Positions 25,530 through 33,410 of a DNA stretch of 64,000 bases are shown piece by piece. Position 1 is the first letter of the stretch. Each line of letters opens with the position of its first letter. A program made the translations under genes and the position numbers. The stretch spans positions 5,952,001 through 6,016,000 of the forward strand of contig NZ_CP150227.1 in assembly GCF_037971845.1 (NCBI RefSeq), read 5' to 3'. This stretch comes from Paenibacillus sp. FSL R5-0766. Lineage in GTDB: Bacteria > Bacillota > Bacilli > Paenibacillales > Paenibacillaceae. A model generated the notes under the pieces. It ran no database searches. It was given only the letters and a program-made list of their open reading frames with translations, and was not told the origin of the DNA.

Positions 25530-26528
25530 CTATCGTGCGGAGTGTGCTCCCCACCGTGGTATAGTGGACCTTTTACGGTCAGGATACTTCCTGGATATCA
25601 CTCGAAAATAATCAATAGCCTGCTCTTCCAGTGCTTTTGCCTTCACTAATACCTGTGCTAGATCTTCTGTGGTGTCTGGTCGCAAGACACGTCTATTCTC
25701 CTGCTGAACCATATATCCTTTCATTTGGTCAATTAACGTCCCAAGCTGTACATAACATGAACAAGCGTGGTCCAGTTCGTTCCATATCCCTCGAACACCC
25801 TGCAAATACATTCGTATTTCGGTTCGCGAATGGCAGAAGGATTCCAAAATATAACCTGCACCGGATTCATCGAAATCCCCACTCCGCAAGGCCTTCACCC
25901 ACACATCATATGCCTTTCTGCCTGAAGCAATATTCTGATCAGGTAACAGACGATAGGGAATATCCCAATCCTCAATCGCCAGTCGCAGGGATTCCAGCAG
26001 CATCTGCTGTTCAGGGATGCGCACCTGATCACCAAACACCTGACAATACCAAAATCCGGTAAAGTTCAAGCCGAAATTATCATATAGCAAAATCTGCGGT
26101 TCCTTGCTCCATCCGTTTTGCACATAAAAGATGCGATCACTGTCATCATATCCATGGATAACACCGAACTCAGGAATCCAGTAAATTACACCAGTGCCTT
26201 CATCAATACTCCGTCTCACCCAGTTCACTGCATCCTGCTGATAATAACTGAACGTAGAATGACGTGTACGTCCCCCATCCCAGATCGTGAATATCCCCAG
26301 GTTATCGACTCCAGGACGATGTGCTTCCCCCCATTGTCCATATGCTGTAACCGACATGGGAAGTAGTCTGCGATGCACCGACAGCTTGAAAGCCATGCCC
26401 GTATATCCGGCAAGTACAACCTTGGAACCTTGAAACTGGCCTGTATGGGTTAGTATCGCATGCAGACTATCCACGTACGATTTGGACTCCCGCTTCATGA
26501 TGAGGTTATTTAACACGACTTCAGCCAA
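25530..26528 (-). CDS. C39/BtrH-fold protein, catalytic Cys not evident (paralogue 1)
   Basis: Protein of about 332 residues. I place the start at TTG 26528, because AGGAG lies eight bases upstream and the resulting N terminus MAEVVLNNLI aligns with MAAKVLQDLI of the downstream paralogue; the frame is open to 26594 but without a good ribosome site. The C39/BtrH-like core is seen as VLAGYTGMAFKLSVHRRL, then GTGVIYWIPEFGVIHGYDD and a FYVQNGW strand. As in its paralogue, no Cys stands in the nucleophile helix. The C-terminal half is helical. It is the middle gene of a WYL regulator - paralogue 1 - paralogue 2 operon. Alternative reading: substrate-binding pseudo-peptidase. Confidence 0.6.
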   Translation of the reverse strand: MAEVVLNNLIMKRESKSYVDSLHAILTHTGQFQGSKVVLAGYTGMAFKLSVHRRLLPMSVTAYGQWGEAHRPGVDNLGIFTIWDGGRTRHSTFSYYQQDAVNWVRRSIDEGTGVIYWIPEFGVIHGYDDSDRIFYVQNGWSKEPQILLYDNFGLNFTGFWYCQVFGDQVRIPEQQMLLESLRLAIEDWDIPYRLLPDQNIASGRKAYDVWVKALRSGDFDESGAGYILESFCHSRTEIRMYLQGVRGIWNELDHACSCYVQLGTLIDQMKGYMVQQENRRVLRPDTTEDLAQVLVKAKALEEQAIDYFRVISRKYPDRKRSTIPRWGAHSAR

Positions 26529-26621
26529 AGAAAAAGCTCCTCTCCATGGTGGTTTTCCTGATGTATTTACGAGAAACAGCAGCCTGCTCTGCATCTGCTC
26601 GTTTGTTCCCTGTTTACAGAC

Positions 26622-27527
26622 TCACTCTACTGTTCCAAGCCTGTCCATTAATCCTTCTGCGCTTTGCTGAAGCTTGCGCCTAAGCCACCCAGGAGACAAT
26701 AGTTCCTCCCATTCGCTAATAAACAAATGCTGCAAGAAAGCATCCGTGTCATAAAATTCAATTGAATAAATCTGATCTTGCCTAGACTGGATACGATACC
26801 CTTGCCATAGGTCCATTTGCTGCAATTCCTTCAAGCGAATCTCAGCTACAAACGGTTTACGCACAGGCAGTGGTTCTTCCCATCCACCTAGGAGGGCATC
26901 TGACCTGTACTCAAATCTCTCATCCAAGATCGATACATGAACAATGCCCTCCAAGCGAATCGCCACTTGCTGCACAGGATCTGCTTCATAACCCACCACG
27001 TAATCGGCGTTAAACTGGGATATCATCTTTAATGGACACAAGGAAAACTGCCGTTCTCCATCGTGATCCCTGTAATGAATATGTACTCTGCGCAAGTCGG
27101 TTATGGCATGGGACAATAATTCAAAGAATTGCAGTTGCTTCGGTTGCGCCGAAAATACCGGAAGCTCACTACTTCCCATCGGTTGTTCCTCCAACGTAAA
27201 ACGCTCCAGCAAATGTGCTACACGTTTCACCGCGTCCGATTGATCATAATCGTAATGCCGGTAACGATGCGCCAGATATTTCAGCACACGCTGCTCTTCT
27301 TCGGTCATATACAAATGGGGCAATCGAAAAGTCTGATCCTCATAACAATAGCCCCGATATTTTGCCATATACACCAAAGGGGCTCGCAGGGAACTTGCCA
27401 TATATTCAATATCACGCTGAGCTTGACGACGGGAGATTTCAAACTCACGGGCAAGCCAGCTGCTATTCGGAAAACGTCCACCCCGAATCTGTTCGTCAAA
27501 CCAGTGAATTCGATGCATGTTACTCAT
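26622..27527 (-). CDS. WYL-domain transcriptional regulator
   Basis: Regulator of 301 residues. A DeoR/HTH_11-like winged helix is at the N terminus (SSWLAREFEISRRQAQRDIE), followed by a linker and a WYL domain (about residues 140-300) with HIHYRDHDG, CPLKMISQFNADYVVGYE and a final WCX-like segment. WYL domains sense small ligands or nucleic acids and are common in stress and defence regulators. It is the first gene of the operon with the two C39/BtrH-fold paralogues and probably controls that operon. Confidence 0.88.
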   Translation of the reverse strand: MSNMHRIHWFDEQIRGGRFPNSSWLAREFEISRRQAQRDIEYMASSLRAPLVYMAKYRGYCYEDQTFRLPHLYMTEEEQRVLKYLAHRYRHYDYDQSDAVKRVAHLLERFTLEEQPMGSSELPVFSAQPKQLQFFELLSHAITDLRRVHIHYRDHDGERQFSLCPLKMISQFNADYVVGYEADPVQQVAIRLEGIVHVSILDERFEYRSDALLGGWEEPLPVRKPFVAEIRLKELQQMDLWQGYRIQSRQDQIYSIEFYDTDAFLQHLFISEWEELLSPGWLRRKLQQSAEGLMDRLGTVE

Positions 27528-27581
27528 CTTCCCGCCCCCATCTCATCCATCCCTAATATATTCGATTATATCAAAAGACAT

Positions 27582-27603
27582 GGCCCGTTCCGAAGAACAG
27601 GCC
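27582..27603 (-). terminator. Weak terminator after the zinc-ribbon gene
   Basis: GGCCCGTTC/GAACAGGCC with one wobble pair (27582-27590 with 27595-27603). On the minus strand ATGTCTTTTGA follows, so the T-run is short and displaced. It lies just past the stop at 27611. Confidence 0.45.
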
Positions 27604-27610
27604 AGTTATG

Positions 27611-27799
27611 TTATACATGTGCCTTATCCACTCTGGATTGCACGGCTTTGAAGCATTTCTTGCATACTTTCAGACTTGTACCGTCTGTTTTTGTTTGCGT
27701 ATACAACAATTTAATTCGGGTACTGCTACACACCGGGCATGTTCCCCGGCCCCTGGAAGGAAGACTCCACAAAACGCGTCCTCTTTTCGTTTTTGCCAA
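27611..27799 (-). CDS. Small zinc-ribbon protein
   Basis: Short basic protein with a zinc-ribbon pattern: CPVCSS, then after about 20 residues CKKCF, giving two CxxC knuckles. I use TTG 27799 (MAKTKRGRVLWSL) because an AAAGAGG lies upstream and the N terminus then begins just before the conserved part. The frame is open to 27856, but a TATAAT lies within that extension. No ATG start is available. The function is unknown: RNA- or protein-binding is typical of such ribbons. Confidence 0.55.
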   Translation of the reverse strand: MAKTKRGRVLWSLPSRGRGTCPVCSSTRIKLLYTQTKTDGTSLKVCKKCFKAVQSRVDKAHV

Positions 27800-27891
27800 T
27801 GGTTGTGAACCTCTTTTCGATATGGTTTGTGTGTTCACCGTTATTATATAGGGCAAGGTACGACACAGAATGTCGCATCAGTTTTAAAGGT

Positions 27892-27994
27892 TGTTCAAAA
27901 AGTCCCCAATTGATCACGAAGTAGCCCAAGAAGCGAACTCGACATCGAATCTTGCGTTCACCTTCTCGGTGCTGAATCGTTAACTTTTTGAACA
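27892..27994. repeat. MITE-like element with 12-base terminal inverted repeats
   Basis: TGTTCAAAAAGT (27892-27903) and ACTTTTTGAACA (27983-27994) are a perfect inverted pair bounding a 103-base segment without coding capacity. It lies between the zinc-ribbon and ArsR genes. No target duplication is obvious. I recall similar TTGTTCAAAAAGT-type ends in Paenibacillus intergenic regions; that memory needs checking. Confidence 0.5.
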
Positions 27995-28010
27995 TGCAGT
28001 AGCAGAAAAT

Positions 28011-28051
28011 AAAAAATGTCCCCTCTTCGACTTGAAGAAAGGACAACATTT
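28011..28051 (-). terminator. Terminator of the ArsR-type gene
   Basis: On the minus strand AAATGTTGTCC pairs with GGACATTT around a long loop that contains its own CTTC/GAAG stem, followed by TTTTTT. It overlaps the last bases of the stop codon region at 28050. Confidence 0.7.
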
Positions 28052-28373
28052 AGGAAGGATCTGTGCTCGACTGAGCTGCGGCCTGCAATAACGGTTGCAG
28101 GAGTCCTGGAAAGCGCGTTTCCAGATCATCGGATCGCAGGGTGAGAAAATGCTGTGTGCCCTGCACTCTGACCCGAATAACTCCAGCTTCCCGCAAGGTA
28201 CGAATGTGATGCGACATCGTTGACTTCACAACAGGTGCATGAAAATGACTGCACGGCTGCTCCCCGCTTCTCGCTGCTTCCGCAACAATCCCAAGACGGG
28301 TCGGGTCGCTTAACGCATACAATACGGAGGAAAGTTCAATATCTGACACCTGTGGATGATGTAAAATTTTCAT
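28050..28373 (-). CDS. ArsR-family transcriptional repressor
   Basis: Winged-helix regulator of 107 residues. The recognition helix region is VVKSTMSHHIRTLREAGVI, followed by the wing VRVQGTQHFLTL; LYALSDPTRLGIV is the usual family N-terminal helix. The start is ATG 28373, with AAGGGGA about nine bases upstream; an in-frame ATG ten codons earlier lacks a ribosome site. A Cys (EQPCSHFH) with nearby His could sense metal or oxidant, but the classic metal motif ELCVCDL is absent. It is divergent from the MFS exporter, with a palindrome between, so it most likely represses that gene and itself. Confidence 0.9.
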   Translation of the reverse strand: MKILHHPQVSDIELSSVLYALSDPTRLGIVAEAARSGEQPCSHFHAPVVKSTMSHHIRTLREAGVIRVRVQGTQHFLTLRSDDLETRFPGLLQPLLQAAAQSSTDPS

Positions 28374-28438
28374 ACTGTAGTCCCCTTTTCTCAGACTATC
28401 CATTGTATTTTAACACAGATCCATGATATATTTCTAAT

Positions 28439-28456
28439 GTTCGACACCAATCGAAC
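28439..28456. promoter_or_regulatory. Operator palindrome between arsR-type and MFS genes
   Basis: GTTCGA-CACCAA-TCGAAC is a perfect 6-6-6 inverted repeat with further A/T symmetry outside. It lies in the divergent gap, 65 bases from the ArsR-type start and 43 bases upstream of a TTGACA (28499-28504) that could serve the MFS gene. The form suits a small dimeric winged-helix repressor. Confidence 0.6.
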
Positions 28457-28578
28457 TTTAATGATTTCGTTATGTAACCCCTGCTGTCAGGCACGGGATT
28501 GACATCATATTACATTTTGCAAATGTTACACACCGTTTCTGAAATGTTGCGAAATACACATCACTTTAGGAGGTTTTT

Positions 28579-29946
28579 ATGAACAACACCGCAACCGCAT
28601 CATCAGGGGAACGGACCGGAATACAGGAAGGATTAATTGTAGGCTTGCTTGGCTTCACCGTTGTACTCGTTGTGATGAATACAATGATGTTTAATCTGGC
28701 CCTGCCCAAAATTGCAGCCGAATTCATGCTTACATCCGTCGCTTCCTCATGGATTGTTACAGGGTATTCCATTGTATTTGCCATTTCCTCGATTACGTTC
28801 TCACGTCTATCGGATTTCATACCTATTCGTACATTATTCACGACCGGACTTACGTTACTTGGTGCGGCATCCGTTCTCGGGTTCTTCAGTAATCATTTCA
28901 TCATTTTGCTCATTGCACGTCTGATCCAGGCTGCGGGTGCTGCTTCGGTTCCCGGGCTCGCTATTGTACTGATTACCCGATACATTCCCAATGATCGCCG
29001 GGGTAAATCGATGGCTGTCATCATGTCCGCGAGTTCACTGGGGCTTGGACTTGGTCCCGTCATCGGCGGAAGTATTACTCAGTTTCTGGGATGGCATGAT
29101 CTGTTTATCGTTACGGGATTAACGTTATTCTTGATTCCTGTATTCTTCAAACTGCTTCCTCGGGAAACACCGCAAAAAGGTTCATTTGACCTGCTCGGTG
29201 CCGTGCTTCTCGCCATCGGTACTACAGGTGTGCTGTTATTCCTGACTTCCCGTCAGTGGTACACGCTTGTTATCGGTGCTGCGGCACTGCTTCTGTTCTG
29301 GCTCCGAATTCGGCGCGCGGCAGACCCGTTTGTTCAACCTGCTTTGTTCAAAGACAAAAAATATATGATGCTCAGCTCGCTAGGGATTGTATCGTACATT
29401 AATAACTTCTCAACGTTGTTTCTGTTACCGCAAATTTTGGCACATCTATATGGACTGACACCTGCTCAATCGGGACTTGTCATCTTCCCGGGTGCAGTCG
29501 TGTCCATGCTGCTGTCCAACCGGATCGGCCGCATGATTGACCGACATGGCAATACGTTGCTGCTGAAGTTTGCACCATGGCTACTACTGGCAGCTGCCGG
29601 GTTATTCGCCTTATTTGCAGACAATAACATATACGCCATTATGGCTGTGTATGTCCTGCTCAGCGTTGGCTTCTCTTCCCTAACCACCAGCGTGTCCAAT
29701 GAATTGTCTGGCAATCTGACCATGGATCAAGTGGGCGCAGGTATGGGGCTGTTCCAACTCAGTCAGTTCTTCAGTGGTGCTTTCAGTGTTGCTGTTACTG
29801 GCGTAGCATTAACGGCGATGCAGAACATGCCTCTCTCCTCGGCATATACCAATATTTTCTGGGGTATGACCGTGGTCGCACTGGCATCCGTTATTTTCTC
29901 TCAGGTGTATCTGAGAATGCAGTCACAGAAAAAAGCTGCTGCTTAA
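28579..29946 (+). CDS. MFS drug exporter (DHA2/EmrB-like)
   Basis: Proton-driven membrane exporter of 455 residues with 12-14 hydrophobic helices. The first helix has NTMMFNLALPKIAAEF, with the acidic and basic residues of motif D1; motif A is SRLSDFIPIRTLF, motif B IARLIQAAGAASVPG, and motif C ASSLGLGLGPVIGG, which marks antiporters. AGGAGG precedes the ATG by five bases. It is divergent from the ArsR-type repressor. It shares a bidirectional terminator with the PKS operon. It could help export the PKS product, but the separate regulation speaks for a general drug-resistance role. Confidence 0.92.
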   Translation: MNNTATASSGERTGIQEGLIVGLLGFTVVLVVMNTMMFNLALPKIAAEFMLTSVASSWIVTGYSIVFAISSITFSRLSDFIPIRTLFTTGLTLLGAASVLGFFSNHFIILLIARLIQAAGAASVPGLAIVLITRYIPNDRRGKSMAVIMSASSLGLGLGPVIGGSITQFLGWHDLFIVTGLTLFLIPVFFKLLPRETPQKGSFDLLGAVLLAIGTTGVLLFLTSRQWYTLVIGAAALLLFWLRIRRAADPFVQPALFKDKKYMMLSSLGIVSYINNFSTLFLLPQILAHLYGLTPAQSGLVIFPGAVVSMLLSNRIGRMIDRHGNTLLLKFAPWLLLAAAGLFALFADNNIYAIMAVYVLLSVGFSSLTTSVSNELSGNLTMDQVGAGMGLFQLSQFFSGAFSVAVTGVALTAMQNMPLSSAYTNIFWGMTVVALASVIFSQVYLRMQSQKKAAA

Positions 29947-29962
29947 TATGAAGCAAATCATC

Positions 29963-30003
29963 AAAAAGGCCCGTAAAGCAAACGTTGCTTTACGGGCCTT
30001 TTT
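29963..30003. terminator. Bidirectional terminator closing the MFS gene and the PKS operon
   Basis: AAAAAGGCCCGTAAAGCAA pairs perfectly with TTGCTTTACGGGCCTTTTT around an ACG loop (19-base arms). It has A- and T-runs on both sides, so it can stop transcription from both strands. It marks the downstream end of the biosynthetic operon. Confidence 0.95.
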
Positions 30004-30028
30004 GATTTTCGTAAGATTAGTGATACCC

Positions 30029-31051
30029 TTAACTGGCAACAAGATGTTTGACCAAGTCATGGGCCTCTTGTTCCAGAGCTATAATTTCTCCGATTTTACC
30101 CAGCACTCGATCTAACATATGATGTCGACGATCCAGATCCAGGTATTGACTTTTCAATGTCATATTAGCCGCGAGATTCCATCGTTGCGCAGCATATTCG
30201 TACGTCTCCACCAGTTGAGAAATATCCGGATTGTACGGTATTCCTTCTCTTAGGAAATGGCCATACAAATATCTGTTATTACTTATGCCCGCCAAGTCGC
30301 CATACATATTGTCCAGATATTCTTCCGTCAATGCGGATGAATCTTGCATATGCTGACGTGTAGCGTCGATATACCGTTCAATGGCAGGCAAACCAACATG
30401 CGGATTAACCAATTCATACCACTCAACCTGTTTGGTTAGCTGCCCGGATATTCCATCCATGATTTCATGATTTTGTTGAAGCATTTCGTAGAACTCTCTC
30501 TCTTTTACCTGCTCAACGGCATTCCCAACATCTAATGTAGCATAACGATAACGCGTACCCTCACGAATTAATGGCGTCTGACCTAGATCAAGCGCTTCAA
30601 ATAACGTCTGTTCATCCATATTACCTTTCAAATGATAAAAATCATCAATAAACTCAAACTGTCCATCTGCATAGTCGGACAAGACAATACAATGCGACGA
30701 ATGAAGTAATTGATAAAGTGAATTGTACTTCATGTAAAATACATCAACCCATACAATGACTGCTTCGTTTTGCTGAAGCAACGTCATGATTTCCTGGATA
30801 ACCTCGGTCCGTTCGTTTGTTCTGACGATATTCAAATCAATATGATGAATGCGTTGAAACTCATTTTCAACAGTCATATAAGTAGGGACAAGTTTCGGGG
30901 TGCCTCTCTCCGGGTCTTCATGGTACATCATCCCGCATTGCTTCCATACCGCCAGGAAATTCGTGATTTCTTTATAGTTGAGAATGCTGCTTACACATAG
31001 GGTAAAGCAATCTTCACCTTCTGTATGTGCTTCTCTTGGCTGAATATTCAT
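30029..31051 (-). CDS. BtrH-like acyltransferase/C39-fold protein, last gene of the biosynthetic operon
   Basis: Protein of 340 residues from ATG 31051 (AAGGAG seven to nine bases upstream); this ATG overlaps the previous stop as ATGA. I read it as a BtrH N-terminal-domain protein. Cys15 and Cys19 lie in EDCFTLCVSSIL at the nucleophile position; the strand VIVWVDVFY and a His in SSHCIVLSDY follow about 90-120 residues later, then FEFIDD. The same features recur in the C-terminal domain of the NRPS at 35894-39550, so the two are homologous. BtrH in butirosin biosynthesis moves an acyl chain from an ACP to an amine of the aminoglycoside. By analogy this protein could release or decorate the polyketide using the free ACP upstream; this is inference. 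The C-terminal half is helical. Confidence 0.72.
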   Translation of the reverse strand: MNIQPREAHTEGEDCFTLCVSSILNYKEITNFLAVWKQCGMMYHEDPERGTPKLVPTYMTVENEFQRIHHIDLNIVRTNERTEVIQEIMTLLQQNEAVIVWVDVFYMKYNSLYQLLHSSHCIVLSDYADGQFEFIDDFYHLKGNMDEQTLFEALDLGQTPLIREGTRYRYATLDVGNAVEQVKEREFYEMLQQNHEIMDGISGQLTKQVEWYELVNPHVGLPAIERYIDATRQHMQDSSALTEEYLDNMYGDLAGISNNRYLYGHFLREGIPYNPDISQLVETYEYAAQRWNLAANMTLKSQYLDLDRRHHMLDRVLGKIGEIIALEQEAHDLVKHLVAS

Positions 31052-31611
31052 ATATTCCACTCCTTCCCCAAGGTTAGTGCAAAGATATGCATGCATGGAT
31101 TGTCTGGCAATAGGATCTTGTCAAATGAAATGGGTTCTTCCAGCATAATCTGCTGGAACCAAATAATAGGCTGTTTGGATGTCAGTAAGGTACCCTTTTG
31201 TGTACACATCCCGCTACATTGAAACATAATTTCTTCATTATAATGTGGGCTCGTCTCGGTCCAGTTTGTCAGATCCAATGACGCTCTTCCCATCCGCTCT
31301 CCGGCTCGTTCAAAATCAATGAATTCATGGTATGAACCATTATCTGCCGCACCCAGAATATATAATGTCGAATATAGATCCAATGGTACCGGAATTCGCT
31401 GGCTATCCAGTTCTATATTATTAAATGCCTGTCTGCGTAAAGGAAAATGAAACGGAACATCCCGCCATTGCACATTCTCCTGATCAGGAAGTTCGTCTCC
31501 AGGGTATGAGGAACCAAAGGTCGTGAAGTTCCCTATCTGGTTTGTATCCAGATAGCTAAAACCATTGTTGTTATAGTGCTCTTCCAAAGGTAGTGGACAA
31601 TAGATGGTCAT
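31048..31611 (-). CDS. Jelly-roll-like protein of unknown function
   Basis: Protein of 187 residues without a signal peptide, rich in strands. Segments such as FNNIELDSQRIPVPLDLYST and LYILGAADNGSYHEFIDF, followed by a SLDLTNWTE-type strand, resemble non-catalytic beta-sandwich domains found beside carbohydrate-active enzymes (pattern: F..I.L..Q.I.VP...YS.LY.LGAA..G). I do not recognise an enzyme. Its stop overlaps the ATG of the BtrH-like gene, so the two products are likely made in step and may form a complex. It might bind a polyol or sugar-like product; this is inference. AGGAGG precedes the ATG. Confidence 0.6.
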   Translation of the reverse strand: MTIYCPLPLEEHYNNNGFSYLDTNQIGNFTTFGSSYPGDELPDQENVQWRDVPFHFPLRRQAFNNIELDSQRIPVPLDLYSTLYILGAADNGSYHEFIDFERAGERMGRASLDLTNWTETSPHYNEEIMFQCSGMCTQKGTLLTSKQPIIWFQQIMLEEPISFDKILLPDNPCMHIFALTLGKEWNI

Positions 31612-31643
31612 GTCATTAACCTCCTAGAATCATTCTATTTACG

Positions 31644-33410
31644 TCAGGTGACAGTTGACCCGACACCTTGCCGCTGCTCCTTGAACAACGTGTCATACAC
31701 CTCATGCCGCCCGGCCAGTTCCAGATGAGTGCCCCTAGCAACAATCTCTCCCTGATCGAGCACAATGACTTGCTCGGCATCCTGAATAGCTGAATACCGG
31801 TGGGCGATCACAAGCACCGTCATATGCTGTGCGATCCTACGGATCACCTCACTTATTTTCCGTTCCGAGTCATTATCCAGTGCAGAGGTTGCTTCATCCA
31901 GAATAAGCATTCGGGGTCTTGTTAACAGCACCCTCGCAAGCGCCAAACGCTGCTTCTGGCCTCCGGACAGCTTAATACTTGACTCACCCAGAACCGTATT
32001 ATACTTGTCAGGCAATTCTTCAATGAAATCATCCAGCAAAGCCATGCGGCAAACCTCTCGTATCTCTTCTTCTGTAGCCCGTGGCTGTACGAGTCTGAGA
32101 TTATCCATGATGGACATACTGAACAAGGTATTCTCCTGCATAACCACCCCAATATGTTGATAAAGGTAGTATGATCCCAAGTCACCAATGGGCTGTCCGT
32201 CAACGAGAATAGCCCCTTGCTGTGTTTCATTCTGCCCTAGAATAAGTTTGATTAACGTGCTCTTACCCGAACCACTTCTGCCTACGATCGCTGTATAATC
32301 ACCAGGCTGGATGTTCAGATTAATCTCATGCAAGACATCCCTTTGATTCTCCTGATAACGAAAGGAGACATCCTTGAATTCGAGATGCCCTTGGAACTCT
32401 GGCTGTAGTCCGAGCTTTCTCTGTGGTACAACGGGAAGTTCCAGCAATTCAACGATCCGTTCAATGGAAGGTGTCACATCATGAAGTTGAACATTGGAGG
32501 CATTAATTTCATTAATGTTGTTAATCATCTGTTGATAGTATGTCAGAAAAACAAGCAGTCCCCCGATTGTTAATTCTCCCTGAAAAATCAGCAACCCGCC
32601 GATAAAATAAAGATTCATCTTATTAATAAAGTCATCCTGAAAGGTGTAGTACAGCTCATTGGCATACGTATATGCCAGATGTCGGAATTTGATTTTGCCA
32701 AAACGTTTCCAATACCCCACAAACTTGATGGATTCTTTGCGTTGCATATTCAGTGCCTTGATTTCCTTCCAGTGTCTGAAGCTGTTCGATATCCATGTCT
32801 CATATTCTCCGGTAGTCTGGCGGAATTCAGAGACCAGTACTTTGGCCTTTTTGCCCAATCGGGAACTGATAACAAAGGAAATGGGAAGCATAACAAAACC
32901 CAGCAAAGCCATCTTCCAATTCAGCGATAACAGAATAACCACATACGCCCCTACGCTGATCCATTTGAACGTATAATCAATCAAATGCAAAAAGATAAAG
33001 TCTTTAACCAGTGTGACGTCTCCATCCAGCCTATTCTTCAGATCTCCCGCACTATAGCGCTCATATAAAGTTGGCTTCATGCGCACTAATCTTTTCCACA
33101 TGTTCAGCTGCAAATCGAGCTTGGTCCGACCTAATAACCGGTTACTGAACAGCGTTTGTAAACCCAGAGCGGTTGTCTCCAACGCAAATAAGCCCAGGTA
33201 TCCAGCAAGGATATAGGGTAACATTCCAAGCTCCCGTCCAACCATGACATGATCAATGAGCAGCTTGTACAGATAAGGGATCATGAGCGCAATAGCAGTC
33301 AAGGCCAGTTTCAGTGTACCTAGAATGAAGATTTGACGGTTCGCATTTTTGATAAATGGCTTAATCTGTTTAAAGAGTGCATACCGGGAAGTTGACGGTG
33401 TCTTCGTCAC
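31644..33410 (-). CDS. ABC exporter half-transporter (B subunit)
   Basis: Exporter of 588 residues with an N-terminal six-helix membrane domain (about residues 20-310) and a C-terminal ATPase. Walker A is GRSGSGKST, the signature LSGGQKQR, Walker B MLILDEATSALD, and the switch His is in VIAHR; all catalytic residues are present. The start is GTG 33410, overlapping the previous stop as GTGA. With the upstream half-transporter it should form a heterodimer that exports the product of the cluster or a precursor. There is no C39 peptidase domain at the N terminus. Confidence 0.93.
   Translation of the reverse strand: MTKTPSTSRYALFKQIKPFIKNANRQIFILGTLKLALTAIALMIPYLYKLLIDHVMVGRELGMLPYILAGYLGLFALETTALGLQTLFSNRLLGRTKLDLQLNMWKRLVRMKPTLYERYSAGDLKNRLDGDVTLVKDFIFLHLIDYTFKWISVGAYVVILLSLNWKMALLGFVMLPISFVISSRLGKKAKVLVSEFRQTTGEYETWISNSFRHWKEIKALNMQRKESIKFVGYWKRFGKIKFRHLAYTYANELYYTFQDDFINKMNLYFIGGLLIFQGELTIGGLLVFLTYYQQMINNINEINASNVQLHDVTPSIERIVELLELPVVPQRKLGLQPEFQGHLEFKDVSFRYQENQRDVLHEINLNIQPGDYTAIVGRSGSGKSTLIKLILGQNETQQGAILVDGQPIGDLGSYYLYQHIGVVMQENTLFSMSIMDNLRLVQPRATEEEIREVCRMALLDDFIEELPDKYNTVLGESSIKLSGGQKQRLALARVLLTRPRMLILDEATSALDNDSERKISEVIRRIAQHMTVLVIAHRYSAIQDAEQVIVLDQGEIVARGTHLELAGRHEVYDTLFKEQRQGVGSTVT

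Noticed and set aside
24487..26528. Active C39 bacteriocin peptidases
   Set aside because: No Cys in the nucleophile position of either protein and no leader-peptide or bacteriocin gene nearby.
27726..28049. Minus-strand open frame of 107 codons upstream of the zinc-ribbon gene
   Set aside because: It runs through a terminator, a MITE-like element and a different frame of the zinc-ribbon gene; no domain.
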